31,687 bases of DNA, from NCBI GenBank assembly GCA_031277075.1, contig JAISLV010000051.1, forward strand, positions 1 through 31,687, given 5' to 3'. The notes under the pieces were generated by a model that ran no database searches, was not told the DNA's origin, and was given only the letters and a program-made list of their open reading frames with translations. The stretch comes from Endomicrobium sp. GTDB taxonomy: Bacteria; Elusimicrobiota; Endomicrobiia; Endomicrobiales; Endomicrobiaceae. The translations under genes and the position numbers were made by a program. Positions 1-7,213 of this stretch are shown one piece after another. Numbering within the stretch: the stretch's first letter is position 1; every line of letters starts with the position of its first letter.

Positions 1-422
1 GGATAAACGGCAAATCTTCCGAGCTTCACGCCGCAATGGGACTGGCGAATTTTCCGTATATTTCAGAAATAATAAAGGAACGGAAACAATTAAGCGATTT
101 ATATGACAGTTTGCTTGCAGGCGCGGGCTTACGTCCGAAACCCGTAAAGGATTTAGAATATAATTACGGATATTATCCGATTGTCTTTAATAATGAACGC
201 GAATTGCAAAATGTATTTTCTGCGTTGGCAGAATATGAAATATATCCGCGCAGGTACTTTTATCCGTCGTTAAATACTTTGCCGTATATTGAAAGACAGC
301 AATGCCCCATATCTGAAGATATATCTTTGAGAATTGCCTGCCTGCCGCTGTTTTTCGGGCTTGAAAGTAAAACCGTTGAAATAATCGCAGATATAATAAG
401 ACAAGCTGATAATGAGAAATAA
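1..422 (+). CDS. DegT/DnrJ/EryC1/StrS-family sugar aminotransferase, C-terminal part (5' end outside window)
   Basis: An open frame enters from the left edge (first full codon at base 3) and stops at 420-422. The visible 140 residues include the family's typical stretch GKSSELHAAMGLANFPYI, which lies past the PLP-binding lysine, followed by the C-terminal domain with PRRYFYPSLNTLPY. Enzymes of this family are PLP-dependent and aminate keto-sugar nucleotides for O-antigen, capsule or glycan synthesis. The active-site lysine and the N-terminal half lie outside the window, so the exact sugar cannot be inferred. The ATG at base 36 is internal and not the true start. The next gene begins at or just after this stop, which fits one polysaccharide operon. 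Confidence 0.85.
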   Translation, partial: INGKSSELHAAMGLANFPYISEIIKERKQLSDLYDSLLAGAGLRPKPVKDLEYNYGYYPIVFNNERELQNVFSALAEYEIYPRRYFYPSLNTLPYIERQQCPISEDISLRIACLPLFFGLESKTVEIIADIIRQADNEK

Positions 423-426
423 AAAT

Positions 427-1122
427 ATGAAACTTGCAATAATGCAACCGTATTTTTTTCCATATATATGCTATTGGCAGGCAATTGCCGCCGTTGACAA
501 ATATGTAGTGTATGACGATGTAAATTACATAAAAGGCGGATGGGTTAACAGGAACAGAATTCTTGTTGGCAACAGCGCGAAATTTGTTACGCTTGCCCTT
601 GATAAATCAAGCCCTTACAAAAAGATAAATGAAATTGATATTTTGCAATATGGGAAACAAAATGCCGTTAACGCTATTGAAAACGCTTATCGTAAAGCTC
701 CATATTTTAAGGAAATTTTCCCTTTTATAAAAAGTATTATCGCAAATCAAGAACCAAATCTTGCCGAATATCTTTATTCGCAAATAAAAAATGTTGCGAA
801 TTATTTGAACATTACGACTAAATTGCTGCTATCGTCGCGCGATGTGGAAAAAGATTCTGCGTTAAAAGGGCAAGAGAAGGTGCTTGATATATGCAAAAGG
901 CTTGGCGCAACTCAATACATCAATGCAATAGGCGGGCAAGAGCTGTATTCAGCATCGGAATTTGAAAAAAATGGTATAGCGCTCAATTTTTTAAAAACTC
1001 ATAATATTGAATACAAACAATTTGACAATACTTTTGTTCCAAATCTTTCAATTTTAGACGCGCTTATGTTTAATCCCGTCGAAAATGTGAAAAGAATGCT
1101 CAGCAAAATGGAGTTTGTATGA
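427..1122 (+). CDS. WbqC-like family protein of a surface polysaccharide cluster
   Basis: The 231-residue product begins MKLAIMQPYFFPYICYWQAI and continues with VVYDDVNYIKGGWVNRN, the hallmark N-terminal segment of the WbqC-like family. Members sit in O-antigen and capsule clusters; their biochemical role is not settled, although they often accompany DegT aminotransferases as here. I chose the ATG at 427 because the family starts with this MKLAIMQPY motif. An in-frame ATG at 412, overlapping the previous gene by 11 bases, would add only MRNKN. Neither start has a clear Shine-Dalgarno, so translation is probably coupled to the upstream gene. The stop overlaps the next start (ATGA at 1119-1122). 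Confidence 0.8.
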   Translation: MKLAIMQPYFFPYICYWQAIAAVDKYVVYDDVNYIKGGWVNRNRILVGNSAKFVTLALDKSSPYKKINEIDILQYGKQNAVNAIENAYRKAPYFKEIFPFIKSIIANQEPNLAEYLYSQIKNVANYLNITTKLLLSSRDVEKDSALKGQEKVLDICKRLGATQYINAIGGQELYSASEFEKNGIALNFLKTHNIEYKQFDNTFVPNLSILDALMFNPVENVKRMLSKMEFV

Positions 1123-2126
1123 AAAACATAATAATATTCGGCGCAACAGGCACGGTAGGGGTTTATACTGCTCTGCGATTAAAACAAAATGGAAACAACG
1201 TAATTGCCGCAGGTAAACGCAAAAGCGACAATGGTTTTTTCGGCGATTACGATATCCCTTATTTTTCGGTAAATATATCAAATGAATTCAATTTTAATGT
1301 ATTACCGCAAAAAAATATTGACGTTGTTTTGCATTTTGCAGGCGCTATGCCTGCTAGAATGAAAGGCTATGACCCATATGTTTATGTTGAAAGCATAGTT
1401 AAAGGCGCTCTGAACGTTTTGGAATACACAAGGAAAGTTGGAGCAAAAAAAATAATTTTCACACAGTCCATTTCAGATATTTTATATTTGTTCGGGTCAG
1501 AGTATCCAATCCCTGCAGACGCGGAAATAAAATTTCCTTTGACGGGCGATCATTCCATTTATTCCATATCTAAAAATACAGCTGTCAATTTAATAGAGCA
1601 TTATTTTTATGAATACGGAATCAACAGGTTTATTCTCAGGCTTCCGACAATTTACCTCTATCACCCTAATCCGTTTTATTACGTTGACGGACAGAAAATA
1701 TGGATGGCGTATAGATATTTAATAAATCAGGCGATTTGCGGCAGAGATATTGAATTGTGGGGAAACCCTGAAAGTAAAAAAGAAATAGTATATGTAAAAG
1801 ATTTTGCTCAGATTGCGGAAAAATGCGTTTTATCGGATAGTTCTGGCGGAGTTTATAATGTCGGAAACGGTATCGGCATTAGTATGCGGGAACAAATTCA
1901 GGGCATTATTGACGTTTTCTGTTCGGAAAGGAAGAAATCAAAAATTATTTATCGTCCTGAGCTCAAAAGTTCTCCTCAATTTATTCTGGATATTTCCAAA
2001 ACTAAAGAATTGGGGTATATTTCTCAATTTGACTACAAACAATATCTAATTGATTTTAAGGAAGAAATGGAAACCGAACCGTTTAGAAAATTGTGGGGGG
2101 AAAGTAAAGATTTTATAAAGGAATAA
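1119..2126 (+). CDS. NAD-dependent epimerase/dehydratase (extended SDR)
   Basis: This 335-residue protein starts with MKNIIIFGATGTVG, the Rossmann GxxGxxG nucleotide-binding loop. It carries the SDR active-site pair Y148-x3-K152 (YSISK) after a serine-containing strand (FTQSIS). A later segment, KEIVYVKDFAQIAEKC, with GGVYNVGNG, is typical of nucleotide-sugar epimerases and dehydratases. It probably interconverts or reduces a nucleotide sugar feeding the same polysaccharide as its neighbours; the substrate cannot be read from sequence. It overlaps the WbqC-like gene by four bases and ends four bases before the glycosyltransferase, so the genes are almost certainly cotranscribed. Confidence 0.85.
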   Translation: MKNIIIFGATGTVGVYTALRLKQNGNNVIAAGKRKSDNGFFGDYDIPYFSVNISNEFNFNVLPQKNIDVVLHFAGAMPARMKGYDPYVYVESIVKGALNVLEYTRKVGAKKIIFTQSISDILYLFGSEYPIPADAEIKFPLTGDHSIYSISKNTAVNLIEHYFYEYGINRFILRLPTIYLYHPNPFYYVDGQKIWMAYRYLINQAICGRDIELWGNPESKKEIVYVKDFAQIAEKCVLSDSSGGVYNVGNGIGISMREQIQGIIDVFCSERKKSKIIYRPELKSSPQFILDISKTKELGYISQFDYKQYLIDFKEEMETEPFRKLWGESKDFIKE

Positions 2127-2129
2127 TCT

Positions 2130-3152
2130 ATGGCAGAACCATTGGTAAGCGTTTGTTGTATTACATATAATCATAGTTTATTCATTCGCAAGTGTTTAGA
2201 CGGATTTATTATGCAAAAAACAAAGTTCCCGTTAGAGATTTTGATACACGACGACGCGTCAATAGATGGGACAGAAGAAATTATCAGGGAATATGAAAAA
2301 AAATACTCCGATATTATAAAGCCTCTATATGAAAAAGAAAACCAGTGGGTTTTAGGAAAAAAAGGTTCTGTCTTGTTTAATTTGCCGCGCGCAAAAGGCA
2401 AATACATCGCGCTTTGCGAGGGGGATGATTTTTGGACTGATGAAAATAAACTGCAAAAGCAGGTGGATTATTTAGAAGCTCATCCCGAATTCAGCGCCTG
2501 TTTTCATCCTGTCAGAGTTTTTTTTGAAGACGGTTCTGAAAAAGACAGCATATTCCCAACCCCTGATTTCCGCTTTAACCGCGATATTTTTGACTTATCA
2601 GATTTGCTGAAACATAATTTTATCCAAACTAATTCCGTTTTGTATCGGAATATTTATGGAAAAGATATTGTAAATGTTTTTCCAAAAGATATTTTGCCTG
2701 CCGACCACTTTATGCACCTGCTGCACGCTAAAAAGGGTAAAATAGGCTTTATAGACAGCGTGATGTCCTGCTATCGCAGACACGACGGAGGAATTTGGTG
2801 GGATAGCCATATTGATAAAAAGCGTCTGCATTTGAAATACGGCGTCCAAGAATTGAATTTTTATTTGGCTGTGGAAAATACGATTGCGCCAAATAAAGAA
2901 GAATATCACAATATAACCCGCGACTGCGCCGCTCATTTTATGGATTTCTATATAGAAAATAAAGAATATGACAAGGCGGCGGAAATAGCGAAACTTTGCC
3001 CCGACGCGCTTTCTTCCAAATGCGAGAAAATAAAAAAAATGTTTTTATTTGGGGTTATTCCTCTTGGCAAAATGCAGCCCGCAAAAAACAGAACGAATAA
3101 AGCGTGGGTAAAATTGTTTGGAATAATTCCGCTTATCAAAATCAAATGGTGA
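2130..3152 (+). CDS. Family 2 glycosyltransferase with twin C-terminal motif
   Basis: The 340-residue product has a GT-A fold start, LVSVCCITYNHSLFI, then IHDDASIDGT (D41/D42, nucleotide binding) and CEGDDFW (D99/D100, the DxD-like metal site). These place it in the GT2 family, which transfers a sugar from a nucleotide donor onto a growing surface glycan at the cytoplasmic membrane face. The middle part, with HDGGIW, resembles GT2 enzymes of O-antigen clusters. The last 40 residues hold two related hydrophobic patches, FLFGVIPLGKM and KLFGIIPLIKIK, possibly a membrane anchor. It is the last plus-strand gene of the sugar cluster. The 209 bases after it hold no recognisable gene and no convincing terminator. 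Confidence 0.85.
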   Translation: MAEPLVSVCCITYNHSLFIRKCLDGFIMQKTKFPLEILIHDDASIDGTEEIIREYEKKYSDIIKPLYEKENQWVLGKKGSVLFNLPRAKGKYIALCEGDDFWTDENKLQKQVDYLEAHPEFSACFHPVRVFFEDGSEKDSIFPTPDFRFNRDIFDLSDLLKHNFIQTNSVLYRNIYGKDIVNVFPKDILPADHFMHLLHAKKGKIGFIDSVMSCYRRHDGGIWWDSHIDKKRLHLKYGVQELNFYLAVENTIAPNKEEYHNITRDCAAHFMDFYIENKEYDKAAEIAKLCPDALSSKCEKIKKMFLFGVIPLGKMQPAKNRTNKAWVKLFGIIPLIKIKW

Positions 3153-3361
3153 ACGCCAGCGGCTGGAAAGATTAAAATGAAACGAAAAAAATACGATATA
3201 ATTTTGGTGAATAGTTAAGCGTGTTTATGCGCTCAGATGTTACGCGCCGCTGGACTGCAAATATTTTCGTATTCTTTTGATTGGCTTTACGGGTCTGATT
3301 TTTAGGAAGAATAAAAATACTTACGTTTCAATTTAATAGGTTTATTTAAGGTCAGAGAGAT

Positions 3362-4552
3362 TTATCCGCCGATTGCTTTTTCAAGCCTGTCAATACCTTC
3401 TTCAATATTTTTAAGAGAGGTCGCGTAAGAAATTCTTATGTATCCCGGCGTTCCAAAAGCCGAGCCCGGAACTACGGCAATTTTTGCTTGAACGAGCAGA
3501 TAGTCGGCAAGTTCCATATCGGTATTGACGGTTTTGTCTCCGTAAGTTTTACCGAGCAAAGCGCTTATATTGGGGAAAACGTAAAAAGCTCCGTTAGGTT
3601 TTAGGCAGGTAATTTCTTTAATATTGTTAAGCCTTTCAACTATATAATCTCTTCTTTTTTCAAATTCTTTTCTCATCATTTCAACGTCGTCTTGCTTTCC
3701 GTTTAACGCTTCAACTGCGGCTTTTATTGAAATTGAAGCCGCGTTTGAAGTGGATTGACTTTGAATTTTTTCCATACCTTTAATGATTTCCGTCGAACCT
3801 GCGGCGTATCCTATGCGCCATCCCGTCATTGAATACGCTTTTGAGACGCCGTTTATAACAATTGTAATGTCTTTTGCCTTTTGAGAAATTTGGGCTATTG
3901 AAGTAAAACGGAAATCGTTATACGTAAGTTTCTCGTAAATTTCGTCTGAAATTATAAGGATATTATTTTTAATACAGATGTCTGCAATGGATTCAAGCTC
4001 TTCTTTTGAATACGTAGCTCCCGTAGGGTTTGACGGAGAGTTTAGCACAAGAGCTTTTGTTTTTGAATTGACGACCTTTTCAAGCGTTTGAGGAGTAATT
4101 TTAAAATTGTTTTTGTCGCCGGTATTTATTATTACGGGTCTGCCTCCCGCAAGCATCGCCATATCCGTATAAGAAACCCAGTAAGGCGCGGGAATTACTA
4201 TTTCGTCGTCTTCGTCTATAACTGTCTGAAAAAGGTTGTAAAGCGAATGTTTTGCTCCGCAGGAAACTATTATTTCTTCTGGTTTATATTCAAGAGAATT
4301 ATCTCTTCTTAATTTCTCAATTACGGCGTTTTTAAGTTCGGGCGTTCCCGCAACGGGACAGTATTTTGTAAATCCCTCGTTTATGGCTTTTATGGCGGCG
4401 TCTTTTATATTTTGAGGCGTGTCAAAATCAGGCTCGCCTACGCCGAAATTTACGATGTCTAAGCCCTGCTGTTTTAAATGTTTTGCTTTTGCGTCTATAG
4501 CAAGCGTAAGCGACGGCTTAACGGCTTGAACTCTTTTGGAAATAAAACCCAT
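3362..4552 (-). CDS. aspC: Aspartate aminotransferase (class I/II PLP-dependent)
   Basis: This full-length, 396-residue enzyme is PLP-dependent. Signature parts are GVGEPDFDTP near the N-terminus, NSPSNPTGA, SDEIYEKLTY, and the PLP-lysine motif SKAYSMTGWRIG with the lysine near residue 238. The C-terminal arginine region reads GTPGYIRISYATS. This is the type I-beta aspartate aminotransferase pattern: it swaps the amino group between aspartate and 2-oxoglutarate; some relatives also accept other amino acids or prephenate. The start is supported by GGAGG 11 bases upstream on the minus strand. It is monocistronic and diverges from rplU, with a near-consensus promoter at 4670-4642. Confidence 0.92.
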   Translation of the reverse strand: MGFISKRVQAVKPSLTLAIDAKAKHLKQQGLDIVNFGVGEPDFDTPQNIKDAAIKAINEGFTKYCPVAGTPELKNAVIEKLRRDNSLEYKPEEIIVSCGAKHSLYNLFQTVIDEDDEIVIPAPYWVSYTDMAMLAGGRPVIINTGDKNNFKITPQTLEKVVNSKTKALVLNSPSNPTGATYSKEELESIADICIKNNILIISDEIYEKLTYNDFRFTSIAQISQKAKDITIVINGVSKAYSMTGWRIGYAAGSTEIIKGMEKIQSQSTSNAASISIKAAVEALNGKQDDVEMMRKEFEKRRDYIVERLNNIKEITCLKPNGAFYVFPNISALLGKTYGDKTVNTDMELADYLLVQAKIAVVPGSAFGTPGYIRISYATSLKNIEEGIDRLEKAIGG

Positions 4553-4615
4553 AATATGTAAAACCTCCGCTATAAAAAAATAAAGCCGCAGGTTTTTCCC
4601 GCAGATTTTGCCCGT

Positions 4616-4644
4616 TTGACTTTAAATTTTATTTTTGATAAATT
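4616..4644 (+). promoter_or_regulatory. Putative sigma-70-type promoter of rplU-rpmA
   Basis: TTGACT (4616-4621), a 17-base spacer and TAAATT (4639-4644, four of six matches) would start transcription near 4651. That leaves a roughly 20-base leader containing AAGGAG at 4657-4662. The -10 overlaps that of the opposing aspartate aminotransferase promoter, so the two polymerases could not be bound together. Confidence 0.5.
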
Positions 4645-4670
4645 ATACAGATTAGAAAGGAGCAAGTCAA
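4642..4670 (-). promoter_or_regulatory. Sigma-70-type promoter of the aspartate aminotransferase gene
   Basis: Read on the minus strand, TTGACT (4670-4665) is followed by a 17-base spacer and TATAAT (4647-4642). That is one mismatch from consensus with ideal spacing. The start site would fall near 4635, giving a leader of about 80 bases for the gene ending at 3362. Its -35 box lies over the rplU ribosome-binding region and its -10 overlaps the rplU promoter -10. Confidence 0.65.
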
Positions 4671-4988
4671 ATGTATGCAATTATTAAAACAGGCGGGAAG
4701 CAGTACAAAGTAGAAGAAGGAAACAGTCTCATAGTTGAGAAACTCAACGAGGCTGAAGTAGGGCAGGAAGTGGTTCTTAACGAAGTTCTTATGCTTGCAG
4801 ACGGCGACAAAGCGACCGTCGGAAAACCTTTTGTAGACGGCGCAAGCGTTACGGCTAAAGTCGTGGCTCAAAAAAGAGCGCCTAAAATTTTGGTATTTAA
4901 AAGAAGACCAAAAAAAGGCTATAAGAAACTTCAGGGTCACCGTCAGTATGTAACGGAACTTGCCGTTACAAAGATTTCCGTAAATTAA
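4671..4988 (+). CDS. rplU: 50S ribosomal protein L21
   Basis: The 105-residue protein starts MYAIIKTGGKQYKVEEG, the standard opening of bL21, and carries the conserved C-terminal RPKKGYKKLQGHRQ segment that contacts 23S rRNA. Length is normal for the family. AAGGAG lies eight bases before the ATG. It is paired with rpmA downstream, as in most bacteria, and obgE follows. The 73-base gap to rpmA does not encode the Prp protease that some bacteria place there. Confidence 0.97.
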   Translation: MYAIIKTGGKQYKVEEGNSLIVEKLNEAEVGQEVVLNEVLMLADGDKATVGKPFVDGASVTAKVVAQKRAPKILVFKRRPKKGYKKLQGHRQYVTELAVTKISVN

Positions 4989-5061
4989 GCCGTTCTTGCG
5001 ATGAAAAACGGAGTTTTTCTTAGGCAAAGTTCAATCGGCGCAAAATTTTAGGAGAAGTAAA

Positions 5062-5310
5062 ATGGCACACGTAAAAGCACAAGGCTCGTCGACTAACGGG
5101 CGCGATTCGCATGGTCAGCGATTAGGCGTAAAAGTATACGGAGACCAAAAGGCTTCCGCAGGCGCGATTATCGTCCGCCAAAGAGGCACAAAGTTTTATC
5201 CCGGCGTCAACGCCGCTATGGGCAAAGACAATACGATTTTTGCAAAAGTCGCGGGAACGGTTAAGTTCATAAGAAAAGCAGGCGACAGATGTTATGTCAA
5301 CATAGTTTAA
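5062..5310 (+). CDS. rpmA: 50S ribosomal protein L27
   Basis: The 82-residue protein contains the bL27 signature GSSTNGRDSHGQRLGVK followed by IIVRQRGTKFYPG. The basic N-terminal tail reaches the peptidyl transferase centre. It begins directly with MAHVKAQG and has no N-terminal extension of the kind removed by Prp protease in Firmicutes and relatives, which agrees with no prp gene between rplU and rpmA. AGGAGAAG precedes the ATG. A hairpin followed by GTTTT starts 12 bases after the stop and probably ends this operon. Confidence 0.97.
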   Translation: MAHVKAQGSSTNGRDSHGQRLGVKVYGDQKASAGAIIVRQRGTKFYPGVNAAMGKDNTIFAKVAGTVKFIRKAGDRCYVNIV

Positions 5311-5321
5311 TGAAGGCATAA

Positions 5322-5360
5322 GACGGAAGTTAAGAAACTAAGAAGTTAACCCGTCGTTTT
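5322..5360 (+). terminator. Putative Rho-independent terminator after rpmA
   Basis: GACGG (5322-5326) pairs with CCGTC (5351-5355) and GTTAA (5329-5333) with TTAAC (5346-5350), with a two-base bulge and a 12-base loop. The stem is followed by GTTTT at 5356-5360. The T-run is short, so efficiency is uncertain. Confidence 0.45.
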
Positions 5361-5540
5361 AGGGCGTCTCTAAAAAACTATAATGTTCGTAATTGCCGCA
5401 AATTTTGCGGCGGTTCAATGAAGAAAATGAAGGGCGTCCTAAAAGCAAGGACGGACAAATTTTCTGATGCCCAAATGCCGCAGAGACAATGTCTCAAGGC
5501 GCAAGGCAAAGACGGGCGTTAGGGTTTTTAGAGACGCCTT
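5361..5540. repeat. Inverted-repeat-bounded element (about 180 bp) between rpmA and obgE
   Basis: GGCGTCTCTAAAAAAC at 5363-5378 is matched in inverted orientation by GGTTTTTAGAGACGCC around 5523-5538 (about 15 of 16 bases). A third, direct copy of the left arm (AGGGCGTCCTAAAAG) lies at 5431-5445. Inside are two hairpins: GCCGC/GCGGC at 5395-5411 and GAGAC/GTCTC at 5483-5495. No reading frame is present. It looks like a small non-autonomous repeat, or a remnant of one. Related single arms occur at about 7137, 9129 and 10549. Confidence 0.5.
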
Positions 5541-5575
5541 TTAGCGTATAACTTCTACGCTTCCGAGAGGGTTTC

Positions 5576-6835
5576 GTGTTTATAGATAAAGCCGATATTC
5601 TTATTACAGCCGGTCGCGGCGGCGACGGCTGTATTTCTTTTAGAAGGGAAAAATTCGTTCCTTACGGCGGTCCTAACGGCGGCAACGGGGGAAAAGGCGG
5701 CGATATCTATTTCGAAGGCGACCCGCGCAAAAACACCCTTTTAGATTTTTCTTACAAGCCTAAGTTCAAAGCCGAAGACGGGCATAAAGGCGAAAACAGC
5801 GATAAATTCGGCAGATACGGTCAGGATTTAATCGTAAAAATTCCTTTAGGCACGCTTGTTTTTAAAAACGGCGAACTTTACGCCGATATGAAAACCGCAG
5901 GCGAAAAAATTTTGATGGCTAAAGGCGGTCGCGGCGGAAGAGGAAACGCCTCTTTTAAAACGCATAAAAACACCGCTCCAAGAATTGCCGAAAAAGGCGA
6001 GCCGGGCGAAACAGCGGAAATTAAATTAGAACTTCGTTTAATAGCCGACGTCGGTTTTGTAGGTTTGCCAAACGCAGGCAAATCAACTCTTCTTTCCAAA
6101 ATATCTGCCGCAAAACCAAAAATTGCCGATTATCCTTTTACCACATTAGAACCCAACTTAGGCGTTGTGAACTATAAAGGCAGGCATTTTGTCGCCGCCG
6201 ATATTCCCGGAATTATAGAGGGCGCAAATACGGGAAAAGGTTTAGGACTTGAATTTTTAAGGCATATCAGGCGCACAAAAGTTCTTGTTCATTTAATAGA
6301 TATAAGCGGGTTTGACGGAAGCGATCCTTATAAAAATTATAAAATTATCAACGGCGAATTAAAAAAATATTCAAAAAGCCTAGTAAGAAAGCATATAATA
6401 ACGGTATTAAATAAAATAGATTTGCCCGACAGCCAAAAGCATATAAAAAATTTTAAAAAACATTTAAAAAACAAAAATTTTTTAACTATTTCCGCGGCGA
6501 CAGGCGAAGGCGTAGACGGTTTTTTAAAAGAAACCGTAAAACTTTTGGACAAGCCTCTGAAAATAAACATTGAAGAAGAAATTGAAATTTCGCCTATAAA
6601 AAAATACGTCTACGAGCCTGATTTTAAAATACGCGTTGAAGACGGCGTATACGTAATAAGCGGTAAAAAAATAGAAACGCTCACGGAAATGACAAAATTT
6701 AACGAAGACGACGCTTTGAGGCGTTATCAAAATATTCTTAAAAAAATGGGTTTGGAAGACGAGCTTGAAAAAGCTGGCGCAAAACCGGGCGATCAGGTAA
6801 GAATTTTAAATGTAGAATTTACTTTTGAGAAATAA
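5576..6835 (+). CDS. obgE: GTPase Obg/CgtA
   Basis: This 419-residue protein has the complete three-domain Obg layout. The glycine-rich Obg fold (about 1-158) begins MFIDKADILITAGRGGDG. The G domain carries GLPNAGKS at 163-170, DIPG at about 209 and NKID at about 279. A C-terminal OCT domain ends KPGDQVRILNVEFTFEK. Obg binds the large ribosomal subunit and acts in ribosome maturation and stress control. The start is GTG at 5576, preceded by a modest GAGAGG five bases upstream; this start gives exactly the family N-terminus. It follows rplU-rpmA as in many genomes, but here the repeat element and a terminator-like hairpin separate them. Confidence 0.95.
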   Translation: MFIDKADILITAGRGGDGCISFRREKFVPYGGPNGGNGGKGGDIYFEGDPRKNTLLDFSYKPKFKAEDGHKGENSDKFGRYGQDLIVKIPLGTLVFKNGELYADMKTAGEKILMAKGGRGGRGNASFKTHKNTAPRIAEKGEPGETAEIKLELRLIADVGFVGLPNAGKSTLLSKISAAKPKIADYPFTTLEPNLGVVNYKGRHFVAADIPGIIEGANTGKGLGLEFLRHIRRTKVLVHLIDISGFDGSDPYKNYKIINGELKKYSKSLVRKHIITVLNKIDLPDSQKHIKNFKKHLKNKNFLTISAATGEGVDGFLKETVKLLDKPLKINIEEEIEISPIKKYVYEPDFKIRVEDGVYVISGKKIETLTEMTKFNEDDALRRYQNILKKMGLEDELEKAGAKPGDQVRILNVEFTFEK

Positions 6836-6841
6836 AGAAAT

Positions 6842-6886
6842 CAGCCGCAAAATTTCGTCTAAACGTTTTTATTTGGCTGCTTTTTT
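6842..6886 (+). terminator. Putative terminator after obgE
   Basis: CAGCC (6842-6846) can pair with GGCTG (6875-6879) around an A/T-rich loop that allows further AAAA/TTTT pairing, and six Ts follow at 6881-6886. It begins seven bases after the obgE stop. The long loop makes it less certain than a classical hairpin. Confidence 0.4.
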
Positions 6887-6997
6887 GGCTTCGTTTTTGC
6901 CGTTGCGGCTATGTCGCTGCCGTCTGCTGAATTTATTCAAGCGTCCGCCTGCCTATCCGCATATCTGCCGTTTTTGCTTACGATATTACAATTATAT

Positions 6998-7026
6998 TTG
7001 GAATTTTTGCGATTAAATGATATAAT
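6998..7026 (+). promoter_or_regulatory. Sigma-70-type extended -10 promoter for the pilus cluster
   Basis: TTGGAA (6998-7003), a 17-base spacer and a perfect TATAAT (7021-7026), with TG one base before the -10 (7018-7019), make an extended -10 promoter. The start site would be near 7033, about 180 bases upstream of pilB. Confidence 0.6.
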
Positions 7027-7077
7027 CAAAAAAATAATGCGTATTGACAGTTGTTTTTATTTAAATTACTAGTTAGG

Positions 7078-7152
7078 ATTCTCTAAAAATTCTTTAAAGT
7101 TGCGTAGACGCGTTGAGGTATAGCGGCGGAAAGTCGGGTTTTTAGAAACGCT
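7078..7152. repeat. Degenerate copy of the TTTTTAGAGACGCC inverted repeat in the pilB leader
   Basis: GGATTCTCTAAAAA (7078-7091) and GGTTTTTAGAAACGC (about 7138-7152) are imperfect inverted counterparts. They resemble the arms of the element at 5361-5540. They would fold the pilB leader into a long-armed hairpin. Similarity is only partial, so this may be an old decayed copy. Confidence 0.3.
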
Positions 7153-7213
7153 CAATCAAACAATTTATGTAACTTGCGAATTATCGTAAAAATTATTTGC
7201 GGAGGCAACGTAA

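Larger units (their letters stand above)
6836..7213. other. 378-bp gap between obgE and pilB: terminator, promoter and long leader, no gene
   Basis: No frame here has a ribosome-binding site or recognisable protein. The gap holds the putative obgE terminator (6842-6886), a promoter at 6998-7026, a second weaker TTGACA box at 7044-7049 without a good -10, and a degenerate copy of the TTTTTAGAGACGCC repeat arm at 7137-7152. The pilB leader from the main promoter would be about 180 bases long. Confidence 0.5.

Noticed and set aside
3153..3361. TATAAT at 3197-3202 as a promoter
   Set aside because: No acceptable -35 lies 16-18 bases upstream and no plus-strand gene follows; the downstream gene is on the minus strand.
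6825..7016. 63-codon plus-strand frame after obgE
   Set aside because: It starts inside the obgE end, has no ribosome-binding site, is Arg/Cys/Leu-rich without family resemblance and overlaps the putative terminator and the pilus promoter.
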